39,536 bases of DNA from Yaniella sp. Its GTDB lineage: Bacteria; Actinomycetota; Actinomycetes; Actinomycetales; Micrococcaceae. The stretch lies in the NCBI RefSeq assembly GCF_030453185.1, contig NZ_JAKDKW010000014.1, positions 1 through 39,536 of the forward strand, in the 5' to 3' direction. The notes below the pieces were generated by a model, which was not told the DNA's origin, ran no database searches, and was given only the letters and a program-made list of their open reading frames with translations. A program made the position numbers and the translations under genes. Position 1 is the stretch's first letter. Every line of letters begins with the position of its first letter. Positions 26,901-34,034 of this stretch are shown here, piece after piece.

Positions 26901-27827
26901 GCGCATGCGCAGCTCACCCTCGTATGCGACACCGATGTCGGCTGAGGTCCCACCAATATCCAGGGTCACCACATTATTGTGTCCAGATTGCTCAGCGGCC
27001 CACATGCCGCCGATGAGCCCACCGACCGGACCGGACATCATCAGAGAAACTGGGCGTCGTCCCGCATCGGCGATCGGAATCATACCGCCGGAGGACTGCA
27101 TCATGAGAATATCGTGCTTGAAACCAAGTTTCTCGGCTTCTGTCTGCAAGCGGCGGAGGTACCGCGACACTTTTGGACCGACGTAGGCGTTCAGAGCAGT
27201 TGTAGAGAACCGTTCGTATTCGCGGTACAACGGAACAATATCGGATGAGAGCGAAAGATAAGCCTCGGGGAATTCTTCTTGAACAATCTCCCCGACACGG
27301 TGTTCGTGCGCTGGATTGAGGTAAGAGTGCAGCAGACACACCGCAATAGCTTCGACGCCGGCAGCTTTGAGCTCGCGAACGCGGGCACGCACTTCGTCGT
27401 CATCCAGTTCAACGAGAACGTCACCGCGTGGTGCAGTAATGCGTTCGTTGATAGTCAGACGGTGACGGCGCTTCACCAGCGGTTGCGTCTGCCAAGGCAG
27501 GTCCTGTTGCAGCGAAAAGTTGTACGGCTTCTTATGCCGTGCGATATGCAGGATGTCGCGGAAACCGTGGGTCGTGATCATCCCGACTTCAGCACCTTTG
27601 TGCGTGAGTGCGGTATTTGTGGGGACGGTCGTGGTGTGTACGAGCTGATCTATTTCGGAAAGTGGGACCCCAGCTTTTTCGCTGAGGCGTGCCAGGCCAT
27701 TCAGGACGGCCTGTGATGGATCTTCCGGAGTTGAGGGAACTTTCTCGACAACGCTTACACGTTGTCCATCATCTAGGTAATAGAGGTCGGTGAATGTTCC
27801 ACCGACGTCGACGCCGATTCTCTTCAT
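23964..27827 (-). CDS. Single-chain HyuA-HyuB protein (hydantoinase / 5-oxoprolinase family)
   Basis: A 1287-residue fusion. Residues 1 to about 690 are HyuA type, beginning MKRIGVDVGGTFTDLYY (actin-like ATP-binding loop) with HTTTVPTN and TLDIGGTSADIG further on. From about 698 it is HyuB type, with MASVLFRMAYSSIIRES, FMGSMPKIVRG and HNDPYLGATHSPDVAI. Together they cleave amide rings or carboxylate substrates at the cost of ATP, as in N-methylhydantoinase, 5-oxoprolinase and acetophenone carboxylase. The length is close to eukaryotic 5-oxoprolinase (about 1288). Substrate is not assignable. Start ATG 27827 follows GAAAGG at about seven bases; an upstream in-frame ATG at 27872 lacks one. No transporter or partner enzyme is adjacent. 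Confidence 0.88.
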   Translation of the reverse strand: MKRIGVDVGGTFTDLYYLDDGQRVSVVEKVPSTPEDPSQAVLNGLARLSEKAGVPLSEIDQLVHTTTVPTNTALTHKGAEVGMITTHGFRDILHIARHKKPYNFSLQQDLPWQTQPLVKRRHRLTINERITAPRGDVLVELDDDEVRARVRELKAAGVEAIAVCLLHSYLNPAHEHRVGEIVQEEFPEAYLSLSSDIVPLYREYERFSTTALNAYVGPKVSRYLRRLQTEAEKLGFKHDILMMQSSGGMIPIADAGRRPVSLMMSGPVGGLIGGMWAAEQSGHNNVVTLDIGGTSADIGVAYEGELRMRHLLDTKIGDYQAMIPMVDVDTIGAGGGSIAFQDAGGVFRVGPQSAGATPGPVCYGRGGTEPTSTDAQAFLGRMRPGRPLAGSGMDLDLKAARDVFNTLGSSMNMTAEEAAVGALQVQKFGMTQAIEQNSVRRGYDPRDFILVAAGGAGALFACEIASELEVPKVLVPASPGIIAAIGLLATDETYEYVATERFNFDEANTASIQKSYEQLEARAVARLDSESISEDRRKIEWLADARYEGQGYEVRFSVPKGKIDDQWLTQVEQAFHAAHLEEFGHKFENGTVEVINIRVDASAVMDELPTPLPNTTGGLEAALVETRPVTFDVEGKPTTVNTGFYEREKLGVGTEFVGPVIIEQYDSTVVVPPGFHGVVDEVGNLAITCPSAVETEEKLATPILMRVIGGALNSAAKEMASVLFRMAYSSIIRESEDLGAGLFDRDGNVLAESDSTPMFMGSMPKIVRGVISVLGDDIHEGDIILHNDPYLGATHSPDVAIIQPIFHEGELVGFSGASGQIIDNGGAFSGLMVDIQDIQSEGTIFRAVKVYEKGVRQESLIRHILNNTRTPTSNEGDFQAMIAACNLASNRYLSLIDRYGLEAVEDAGQSWINYSERMLRQEIAKIPDGVYETDVGYLDDDGRNYGKKLPIVVKVIVEGDEITYDLTGSSLQVPTAYNCAFEGTTVSAFTFITRMMFLDEMAFPVFVPQNEGMLKPLKVIAPEGTIFNPKYPAATFSRFSQVQRAVDLALKALAPVIPERVTAGNSAHIHFMSYSGWDKKAEEYWVYLEVNEGSYGARQNSDGPDSVDNLISNTRNNPIEELEWRFPMRTDRYELREEPAAAGEYRGGIGIVRENTFLEDTIITCEGERHESDVPWGAYGGHEGRNASIIKNPGRDGEESWPSKVTGRELLAGDSVQITVPSAGGFGHPMKRDAEKVLSDVLDGFTNREAAERDYGVVLKETTNGLEIDEAGTEKLRTAALAVVEVS

Positions 27828-27885
27828 GAGCATTCCTTTCGTCTGAGGCACAGCACCGGGAGTGAAATTCACGGCCCGCCTGAAC

Positions 27886-27901
27886 TGTGATGCTGCTCAC
27901 A
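27886..27901. promoter_or_regulatory. Perfect Crp/GlxR operator before HyuAB
   Basis: TGTGATGCTGCTCACA matches TGTGA-N6-TCACA at all ten half-site positions. It lies 59 bases upstream of the HyuAB ATG. It strongly suggests control of this catabolic-type enzyme by the cAMP-sensing regulator encoded at 7266. Confidence 0.8.
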
Positions 27902-27902
27902 T

Positions 27903-27934
27903 AGCAACCTAGTTGCTTGAATAGCAACAAGCAA
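27903..27934. promoter_or_regulatory. TTGCT/AGCAA operator-like repeats before HyuAB
   Basis: AGCAAC-CTA-GTTGCT (27903-27917) is a perfect inverted repeat. The TTGCT half pairs again with AGCAA at 27923-27927, and a third AGCAA lies at 27930-27934. Copies at 27903 and 27923 are 20 bases apart, about two helical turns. They overlap the predicted HyuAB promoter. No regulator gene is adjacent. Confidence 0.55.
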
Positions 27935-27945
27935 TACTTTGACAA
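27918..27945 (-). promoter_or_regulatory. Candidate HyuAB promoter
   Basis: On the minus strand TTGTCA (27945-27940) and TATTCA (27923-27918) are 16 bases apart, with four to five consensus matches each. Transcription would start near 27911, inside the TTGCT repeat region and shortly before the Crp site. Prediction by eye. Confidence 0.4.
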
Positions 27946-27977
27946 AAGTTTTTAATTCGCCTCGAAACCCTGATGTG

Positions 27978-28004
27978 AGCGCTCCCGAGTCCTTCGGCAG
28001 CGCT
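27978..28004. repeat. Hairpin with AGCGCT arms after the sirtuin gene
   Basis: AGCGCT (27978-27983) and AGCGCT (27999-28004) pair with each other, and inside them CCGA pairs with TCGG around GTCCT, with one C-C mismatch. It lies about 160 bases after the sirtuin stop. It may be a weak terminator for that gene; no T-run is present. Confidence 0.35.
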
Positions 28005-28163
28005 ACTTACCACTCATGGCGCCGCCCCATACAAGGCCGCCGCGCTAATGTAGATGCCGCTCGGGGCATGACAAGGCATAGCGGCCAGGGAGACCGACAG
28101 TACAATCGACAATTTTGTGTTGCCCACCCACAAGCGAATGGACGTGGCGAGGTGACGCGCGCT

Positions 28164-29168
28164 CTAGGAGATTTTTTCGTCCAACCATTCAAGGGCCTGC
28201 TGCACACCGGTGTGCCAGCGGAATGTTGCACGCTCTTCACCACGGGTAGGGCCCCGGTTGATGACCCCGATGGGCTTTCGGTTGCGATCAGCTTCGAGCA
28301 GGATCCGATAACTGCTCATGACTGCCAAGGAAGAACCGACGACGATCAGAGCGCCCGACGACTCGAGCAACGCACTGATGGACTCCTTGCGCTGACGGGG
28401 AACGACCTCACCAAAATAGACGACGGTCGGTTTGAGCTTATCCGAGCCACAATTCAAACACTGCACCATTGTGAACTCGTCAACCCACCGCTGCGGGATG
28501 CGCGCGTCACCGTCGGGGTTAATATCAGCCTCGGTAATATGCCAGTCATCCGCCACACCGGTATTGGCCTCATGCAGCCGAATGCCAAATGCTTCACGAT
28601 CTTCCTTCACCCCGCACACCAGACACTCGATTTCGTCCATCGAACCGTGCAGGGCAATCACTCGCCCCGGCTCGGTGTTGTGGCCCAACTGAGCATCAAT
28701 GCCGTCTTGACTGCGCTGATGCAACCCATCAACATTCTGGGTCACCACCCCAGAAATGACACCCGATGCGTTCCAACGTGAAATAATGTCATGTCCCACG
28801 TGTGGAGTCGCATCGTACATATGTTGCCACCCCACAAACGAACGCGCCCAGTACCGGTGCCGAGCGGCGTCGTCGTGCAGAAATTCCTGATAAGTCATCG
28901 GCCGGGAATGCCGAAGTGAACCTTTGGGCCCGCGGTAGTCCGGAATGCCAGAATCTGTGGACATGCCGGCACCCGTGAGAATAAGCGGCTTGAGCCTGAG
29001 AAGCTGCCCGATGCCGGTGGACGCTACCTGCACGTTTTGATAGGGCGCCCTATCGTCGATGACGCGCTGAACCGAACGGATGGCTGCCTGATGCGTCGCG
29101 TACGCTGGGTGATCTTCCGAAATCGAAGAAGGCTCGAAAGAAATCGGCCGGTCAGATGAACGCGTCAT
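28164..29168 (-). CDS. Sir2-family NAD-dependent protein deacylase
   Basis: A 334-residue sirtuin. NAD-binding GAGMSTDSGIPDYRG (66-80), TQNVDGLH (143-150), catalytic His174 in ALHGSM, four zinc cysteines Cys182/Cys185 and Cys237/Cys240 (CLVC, CLNC), and PTVVYFGEVVP followed by GSSLAV. All key residues are present. It resembles the longer sirtuins with about 50 residues between the zinc pairs and a roughly 60-residue N-terminal extension before the Rossmann core, closer to SIRT4-like than to CobB proteins. It could deacetylate Acs at Lys620, which is inference; acs is 25 kb away. The start at ATG 29168 has only GGTGAG upstream. Confidence 0.92.
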   Translation of the reverse strand: MTRSSDRPISFEPSSISEDHPAYATHQAAIRSVQRVIDDRAPYQNVQVASTGIGQLLRLKPLILTGAGMSTDSGIPDYRGPKGSLRHSRPMTYQEFLHDDAARHRYWARSFVGWQHMYDATPHVGHDIISRWNASGVISGVVTQNVDGLHQRSQDGIDAQLGHNTEPGRVIALHGSMDEIECLVCGVKEDREAFGIRLHEANTGVADDWHITEADINPDGDARIPQRWVDEFTMVQCLNCGSDKLKPTVVYFGEVVPRQRKESISALLESSGALIVVGSSLAVMSSYRILLEADRNRKPIGVINRGPTRGEERATFRWHTGVQQALEWLDEKIS

Positions 29169-29219
29169 CTCACCGTGCCGACTCTTTCAAGCTTCAAAAA
29201 AACCCTTCGAGAAGAGCGC

Positions 29220-29423
29220 CTACGAATGGGATGAGTCCTCGCCGAACCCATCCTCGTAGGGATCATACTTTTCCGCGTGTTCGGAGTACTCGTCGTGCTC
29301 GTCCTTATTGGGTTTGTTAGCGGATAGCTCTCGTTCCAGTGCTGCCAAATCGGTAGCTGGCGAGAAGTACTTCATGTCCCGTGCCTGACGGGTTGCCTTT
29401 GCCTTTTGACGGCCGCGCCCCAT
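29220..29423 (-). CDS. DUF3073 family protein
   Basis: A 67-residue, highly charged protein typical of actinobacteria. It begins MGRGRQKAKATRQARDMKY, the conserved N-terminus of DUF3073, followed by FSPATDLAALERELS and an acidic tail rich in Asp, Glu and His. Function is unknown. The start at ATG 29423 is preferred over an upstream in-frame ATG (29498) because AAGGGGG lies a few bases ahead and homologues begin with MGRGRQKAK. It is a single gene, 51 bases upstream of the sirtuin gene, which it may precede in one transcript. A candidate promoter (TTAACC, 17 bases, TACAAA) lies at about 29500-29530 on the minus strand. Confidence 0.9.
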   Translation of the reverse strand: MGRGRQKAKATRQARDMKYFSPATDLAALERELSANKPNKDEHDEYSEHAEKYDPYEDGFGEDSSHS

Positions 29424-29570
29424 GAGCGTGACCCCCTTCGCGGTCTCTGTGTCCTCAAAAGCGGCAACATAAGGCCCATGCTGCCCTCGAGGTCTCAATT
29501 TTGTAATGGTTCGTGCTTACCAGGTTAACATGTTTGAGTAGAGTTCGCCCCTCGCCAGCTAAAATATGTC

Positions 29571-29579
29571 TGGTATAAC
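29571..29579 (+). promoter_or_regulatory. Extended -10 promoter before septum-formation gene
   Basis: TGGTATAAC has the TG-N-TATAAC form of an extended -10 element, about 115 bases upstream of the ATG at 29694. The -35 position is poor, as is usual for this promoter type. It lies in the 270-base divergent gap next to DUF3073, in which I see no gene. Confidence 0.4.
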
Positions 29580-29693
29580 CAGGGCTTTCGCTCTAGGATC
29601 AGCTAACAACCGGCAGAACCCTAGTGGCTCCGCGCAAATGCATGTGCCAACGGAGACTATGAATACTGCTGTCAGGAAGGATGATGGACCGGC

Positions 29694-30452
29694 ATGACCC
29701 CAGCCGATAACCACCCCAACTCGGACCCCGGGTCTCCGCTGTCAGCTGAAGACCACGCTGCACCGACTCGACGTCAACTCCGTCAACAACAGGAGCGTCG
29801 TTCACGACGAAACTCGTGGATTATCTTTCTGTCGGTGCTTATCGTCATCCTCGCAGTCGTCATGTTCTTCGTCTACAGTTTCAGTTCCTCCGACAACAAC
29901 GGCGCGGAACAACCGGAAGAAACCAGCACCCGAAACCCCTCCCCTGGCCTGGACGGCATCATTGCGACCAATGTTTCTCCGGAGAACTTCCTAGCCGGTG
30001 ATTGCCTCGCCAATTACACCGACGCCGGAAGTCCTGCGGATATTGTCGAGTGTTCGACCCCGCATAATGCTCAGCTGGTAGGACGTCGCATGCATTCGCT
30101 TGAGATGTCACACCCCGGCGAGGAAGAACTGCTCGATGATTCCGAGACCTTCTGCGCGGACATCACCCTGCTGGAGAACACGCAAGCAACCTACTCGATC
30201 AACACGTCGAGGCCTTCGCAATACACCTGGGAGAACGAAGACGATCGTCGGATCGACTGCATCGTATCGACCAATGACGAAGCCAATTTTACTGAGTCGC
30301 TTGTCGAAAGCCCTGAGGTAGATGACCAGCGATCCAAAGATGAGCAGTCTGAGAGCCCTCTCCAAACCGCAGAGGACGCAGCCGCCGATGGTTCCCAGGA
30401 CGACGCGGAAACTGCGTCACCTACCGAAGAAACCACCGACGACGCGTCCTAA
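29694..30452 (+). CDS. Septum-formation family membrane protein
   Basis: A 252-residue protein with a basic cytoplasmic N-terminus (RRQLRQQQERRSRR), one membrane helix (about 42-63), and an extracellular domain holding the Septum_form pattern: AGDCLANYT (about 101-109), VECSTPHNAQLVG (about 118-130) and further Cys at about 153 and 182, suggesting two disulfides. The last 50 residues are acidic and low in complexity. The family takes its name from actinobacterial proteins linked to septum formation, but activity is unproven. GGAAGG lies 13 bases before the ATG, a long spacing. It ends 12 bases from the convergent clpB stop. Confidence 0.75.
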   Translation: MTPADNHPNSDPGSPLSAEDHAAPTRRQLRQQQERRSRRNSWIIFLSVLIVILAVVMFFVYSFSSSDNNGAEQPEETSTRNPSPGLDGIIATNVSPENFLAGDCLANYTDAGSPADIVECSTPHNAQLVGRRMHSLEMSHPGEEELLDDSETFCADITLLENTQATYSINTSRPSQYTWENEDDRRIDCIVSTNDEANFTESLVESPEVDDQRSKDEQSESPLQTAEDAAADGSQDDAETASPTEETTDDAS

Positions 30453-30464
30453 GGCGCAGACTTT

Positions 30465-33065
30465 CTAGCCCGCTGAGGTTCTCGTTCCTAAGACGAGCCC
30501 CTCGCCGTCGGCGTCGGCGTCGACGGTGACCGTATCGCCATCAACGACGTCGCCGGCCAGGATGTTCTTGGCCAATTTATCTCCGATTTCCCGCTGCACC
30601 AGGCGCCTTAATGGACGGGCCCCGTAGGCGGGGTCATAACCGATCCGGGCCAACCATTCGGCGGCAGCAGGGGTAACTTCGAGACTGAGACGACGCTGTC
30701 GCAGGCGATCGGCCAACTGCTCAATCTGCAAATCCACAATCGAGACGAGATCACGAATGGTCAACGGATCGAAATGGATCATGTCATCGAGTCGGTTCAG
30801 GAATTCAGGCTTAAACGCCGCACGCACAGCCGCACCCACCCGGGCATGTTTATCCGCTTCATCGAGACTGGCATCCACCAGGTACTCCGATCCAAGGTTG
30901 GACGTCAGGATCAAGATCGTGTTGCGGAAGTCGACGGTGCGCCCCTGCCCATCGGTCAGTCGTCCGTCGTCGAGCACCTGCAACAAGATGTCGAAGATCT
31001 CAGGGTGAGCTTTCTCTACCTCGTCCAGCAGAATCACCGAGTACGGCCGACGTCGCACAGCCTCGGTCAATTGGCCACCTTCGTCGTACCCTACGTAGCC
31101 GGGAGGCGACCCCACCAGCCGGGCTACCGAGTGTTTCTCGGAGTACTCCGACATGTCTATGCGGACCATGGCGCGGTCGTCGTCGAATAAAAACTCGGCC
31201 AATGACTTGGCCAACTCCGTTTTCCCAACGCCCGTGGGCCCAAGGAACAGGAATGATCCAATGGGTCGATCTGGGTCTGAAACACCCGCACGCGAACGAC
31301 GCACCGCATCCGATACCGTTTCAACGGCTTGGCGCTGGCCGATCAGCCGCTGGCCAATTTCTTCTTCCATGTGCAACAGTTTTTCTTGCTCGCTCGAGAG
31401 CATGCGCCCGGCCGGAATACCGGTCCAGGCTTCAATCACTTCGGCGATATCCTGGGCCGACACTTCTTCGGAGACCATGGGCGTCTCATCGGAAGGCACC
31501 TTGTGGTCGGCGGCTTCGGCTTCGGCAAGATCCTTTTCGACTTGCGGAATTTCGCCGTAGAGAATCCGTGAGGCTTCGGCAAGGTCGCCTTCGCGCTGAG
31601 CCCGCTCGGCAGCTGAACGGAGGCCGTCCAGGGTGACACGGAGGTCGCCGGCTTTGTTGAGGGAGGCCTTTTCGGCTTCCCATTTAGCGGTCATACCGGC
31701 TAGCGCTTCCTTGGTGTCCGCCAGTTCTGCGCGCAGTGCGGCCAGCCGCTCGATCGATCCGACGTCAGTTTCACCCTCGAGGGCGAGCTCTTCCATAGTC
31801 AACCGATCTGCGGCACGACGGAGTTGGTCGAGAGCCTCCGGCGCAGAATCGATCTCCATGCGCAACCGGGAGGCGGCTTCGTCCATGAGATCAATGGCCT
31901 TATCGGGAAGTTGACGACCAGTAATATATCGGTTCGACAGATTCGCTGCCGCAACCAGTGCGGTATCCGTGATGGCGACCTTGTGATGCGCCTCGTAGCG
32001 CTCTTTCAGGCCGCGTAGAATCGCAATCGTGTCGTCAACGGAGGGCTCCCCGACATAGACTTGCTGGAAACGCCGTTCCAGAGCCGGATCTTTTTCAATG
32101 TTTTCCCGAAACTCGTCCAGGGTGGTGGCACCGATCAGTCGTAGTTGACCGCGAGCCAGCATCGGCTTGAGCATATTTCCGGCGTCCATGGAGCCTTCCG
32201 CGGCCCCTGCGCCAACTACCGTATGTAACTCGTCAATGAACGTCACGATCTCGCCGTCGGCCGCAGCTATTTCCTCGAGCACGGCTTTGAGACGTTCTTC
32301 GAATTCGCCGCGATATTTCGCACCGGCGACCATCGCTCCGAGATCCAGCGAAATCAAGCGTTTGCCGCGCAGCGATTCGGGTACATCTGCGGCAACAATC
32401 CGCTGTGCGAGACCTTCGACGACGGCGGTTTTGCCGACGCCTGGGTCACCGATCAACACCGGGTTGTTCTTGGTGCGGCGCGATAACACCTGGATGAGAC
32501 GACGCACCTCGGCGTCCCGGCCGATAACCGGGTCAAGTTTGCCAGAAGCGGCTATCTCGGTCAGGTCAGTGCCGTATTGTTCAAGCGACTGAAACGTCCC
32601 TTCGGGATCCTTTGAGGTGACCTTCGTATCGCCGCGAACCGACTTCATGGCTGCGCTGAGAGCTTCTGCCGTAGCGCCTGAGTCCCGAAGACCCTGGCCC
32701 GTATCGCTGGTGTCAGCAGCCAATCCCAGCAACAAGTGCTCGGTGGAAACGAATTGGTCGTGGTTGTTCTGTGCCCAGGTTTGAGCAGCTGAAATGACCG
32801 CTACGCCGGCACGTGATAGCTGAGCTTCAGCTACCGAAGATCCCGACACTTTGGGCAGTGCCGCAATCTGGCTCGAGGCCCGGGTGGATACTGCGTCTGG
32901 GTCAATATTTGCAGCTTTGAGCACTGCCACCGCTACCGATTCGCGCTGGTCCATGAGCGCCTTGAGTAAATGCGCGGGCTCAATTTGTGGGTTCCCCGCG
33001 GTGGAGGCGTTCATGGCCGCAGCAGAAAGCGCCTCCTGTGATTTCGTAGTGAATTGAATATTCAT
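30465..33065 (-). CDS. clpB: ATP-dependent disaggregase ClpB
   Basis: An 866-residue AAA+ chaperone that resolves protein aggregates with DnaK. Order: N-terminal Clp_N repeats (1-145), first AAA domain with Walker A GDPGVGKT (206-213) and Walker B FIDE (276-279), the coiled middle domain (about 400-530) that distinguishes ClpB from ClpA and ClpC, and the second AAA domain with GPTGVGKT (about 609-616) and LLDEVEKAH. All expected motifs are present. AAGGAGA lies four bases before the ATG. A HAIR element 45-65 bases upstream indicates repression by HspR, as for clpB and dnaK in actinobacteria; hspR itself is not in the window. Confidence 0.97.
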   Translation of the reverse strand: MNIQFTTKSQEALSAAAMNASTAGNPQIEPAHLLKALMDQRESVAVAVLKAANIDPDAVSTRASSQIAALPKVSGSSVAEAQLSRAGVAVISAAQTWAQNNHDQFVSTEHLLLGLAADTSDTGQGLRDSGATAEALSAAMKSVRGDTKVTSKDPEGTFQSLEQYGTDLTEIAASGKLDPVIGRDAEVRRLIQVLSRRTKNNPVLIGDPGVGKTAVVEGLAQRIVAADVPESLRGKRLISLDLGAMVAGAKYRGEFEERLKAVLEEIAAADGEIVTFIDELHTVVGAGAAEGSMDAGNMLKPMLARGQLRLIGATTLDEFRENIEKDPALERRFQQVYVGEPSVDDTIAILRGLKERYEAHHKVAITDTALVAAANLSNRYITGRQLPDKAIDLMDEAASRLRMEIDSAPEALDQLRRAADRLTMEELALEGETDVGSIERLAALRAELADTKEALAGMTAKWEAEKASLNKAGDLRVTLDGLRSAAERAQREGDLAEASRILYGEIPQVEKDLAEAEAADHKVPSDETPMVSEEVSAQDIAEVIEAWTGIPAGRMLSSEQEKLLHMEEEIGQRLIGQRQAVETVSDAVRRSRAGVSDPDRPIGSFLFLGPTGVGKTELAKSLAEFLFDDDRAMVRIDMSEYSEKHSVARLVGSPPGYVGYDEGGQLTEAVRRRPYSVILLDEVEKAHPEIFDILLQVLDDGRLTDGQGRTVDFRNTILILTSNLGSEYLVDASLDEADKHARVGAAVRAAFKPEFLNRLDDMIHFDPLTIRDLVSIVDLQIEQLADRLRQRRLSLEVTPAAAEWLARIGYDPAYGARPLRRLVQREIGDKLAKNILAGDVVDGDTVTVDADADGEGLVLGTRTSAG

Positions 33066-33109
33066 CGATTCTCCTTGCTCCCGGTCTCCCGGGAATCCAA
33101 AAACCTAAA

Positions 33110-33130
33110 CTTGAGTATACTTAACTCAAC
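33110..33130. promoter_or_regulatory. HAIR element (HspR operator) before clpB
   Basis: CTTGAGT-ATACTTA-ACTCAAC matches the HspR consensus CTTGAGT-N7-ACTCAAG at 13 of 14 positions. It overlaps the -10 (TATACT, 33119-33114) of a predicted clpB promoter whose -35 is TTGACC (33144-33139), so bound HspR would block the polymerase. Confidence 0.85.
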
Positions 33131-33144
33131 CTATTTTTGGTCAA
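33114..33144 (-). promoter_or_regulatory. Predicted clpB promoter
   Basis: Minus-strand TTGACC (33144-33139) and TATACT (33119-33114), each five of six to consensus, are separated by 19 bases, a little longer than ideal. Placement over the HAIR operator supports it. Confidence 0.6.
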
Positions 33145-33171
33145 GAATATTCCGAAATTGTGCGCCCAATA

Positions 33172-33981
33172 TTAGTCAGCTGTGGGTTCGTCCGAGGTTT
33201 CTGCTGCGGAACTCTCGTCCTCGGGGCTCGGTGAGGCGCTGGCCTCATCTTGGAAGGTCTCTTGCAGCTTCTCTGCTTGAGCCCCAAACATTTCCTGGGC
33301 CTGTTCCATCGAGACTTGTTCGGCGCTCATATACGCGTGATAGGTGCCATTGACCGACGCGCCACCCACGGCAATCGTCTCAGTTTCTTGACCGTCAAAA
33401 ATTTCTAGGTGCAGCGCATCGAGGCCTGGCACTTTGGTAAAGATGGCTTCAGCATCTTCAACTTCATCGGAGGTCAGCGTGTCACAGGCGTTAGGAATCT
33501 CCCGGTAGATCGACATCGGTTCATCCGAATTCACGGTTTCAAAAATAAGGGTTTCCGCGGCCGCTTGGGTAGCCTCGGGACTCTGCTCGCTGTCACCGTT
33601 ACTTGGCGCCACTTCTTTGACGAATTTCGCGGAGATTCCTGCGACCGCAGGCCCGCTATACGAATTGAGCTCATCCAGCAGCTGCTTGCACTCCCCCGTT
33701 GGGCTGAAGTCGGTAAGCGTCAAATACATGCTCACCGGCTCATCTACGAAGCCCTCCACCGGAGGGTCCTGTGGAGTGCCCATCAACTCGGCATCCGTCA
33801 CCAGGGCTTGCGCATACTGATCGAGCTCGGCTCCCGGTGCTGTTGGAGAGGCCGTCGAAGTGGCATCGTCGTCGGGAGCAGCATCGTGTTCGTCAGTGCC
33901 CTGTCCAGAGCATCCAACCAATACCATGCTGCCGGCCGCCACGAGGGCTGCCATCTGAAAAGCTTTGCGTTTTACTACCAT
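33172..33981 (-). CDS. Secreted lipoprotein, unknown function
   Basis: A 269-residue protein from ATG 33981, with a signal peptide of charged N-terminus, hydrophobic core and a lipobox LVGC whose Cys24 would carry the lipid. An acidic, Ser/Thr-rich linker (about 27-55) follows, then a globular domain with two cysteines (in GECKQLL and NACDTL, about 60 residues apart) that may form a disulfide. The end is again low complexity (PSPEDESSAAETS). No known domain was recognised. The start at 33981 is chosen because it gives a normal signal peptide and AGAGG lies just upstream; the frame is open to 34017. It is upstream of clpB on the same strand. Confidence 0.8.
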   Translation of the reverse strand: MVVKRKAFQMAALVAAGSMVLVGCSGQGTDEHDAAPDDDATSTASPTAPGAELDQYAQALVTDAELMGTPQDPPVEGFVDEPVSMYLTLTDFSPTGECKQLLDELNSYSGPAVAGISAKFVKEVAPSNGDSEQSPEATQAAAETLIFETVNSDEPMSIYREIPNACDTLTSDEVEDAEAIFTKVPGLDALHLEIFDGQETETIAVGGASVNGTYHAYMSAEQVSMEQAQEMFGAQAEKLQETFQDEASASPSPEDESSAAETSDEPTAD

Positions 33982-34034
33982 CACACCTCTACGATACGGC
34001 CAATCTGCTCTAGCCAACAGCTAAGCTCGAATGT

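Larger units (their letters stand above)
27828..28163. other. 336-base gap between HyuAB and sirtuin genes
   Basis: Both flanking genes run left. The part nearest HyuAB (27828-27950) is its control region, with the Crp palindrome and TTGCT/AGCAA repeats. The remainder (27951-28163) holds a hairpin at 27978-28004 and no supported gene. Short frames on both strands here are antisense or extensions of the sirtuin region and look noncoding. Confidence 0.5.

Noticed and set aside
27939-27944. TTGACA on the plus strand as a -35 box
   Set aside because: No -10 box follows at 16-18 bases and no plus-strand gene starts downstream; it overlaps the minus-strand -35 of hyuAB.
27939-28781. Open frame of 280 codons on the plus strand
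   Set aside because: It lies mostly antisense to the sirtuin gene, whose motifs are complete, and has no recognisable domain or ribosome site.
30108-30365. Minus-strand frame inside the septum-formation gene
   Set aside because: Shadow frame; the plus-strand protein has the membrane helix and cysteine pattern of its family.
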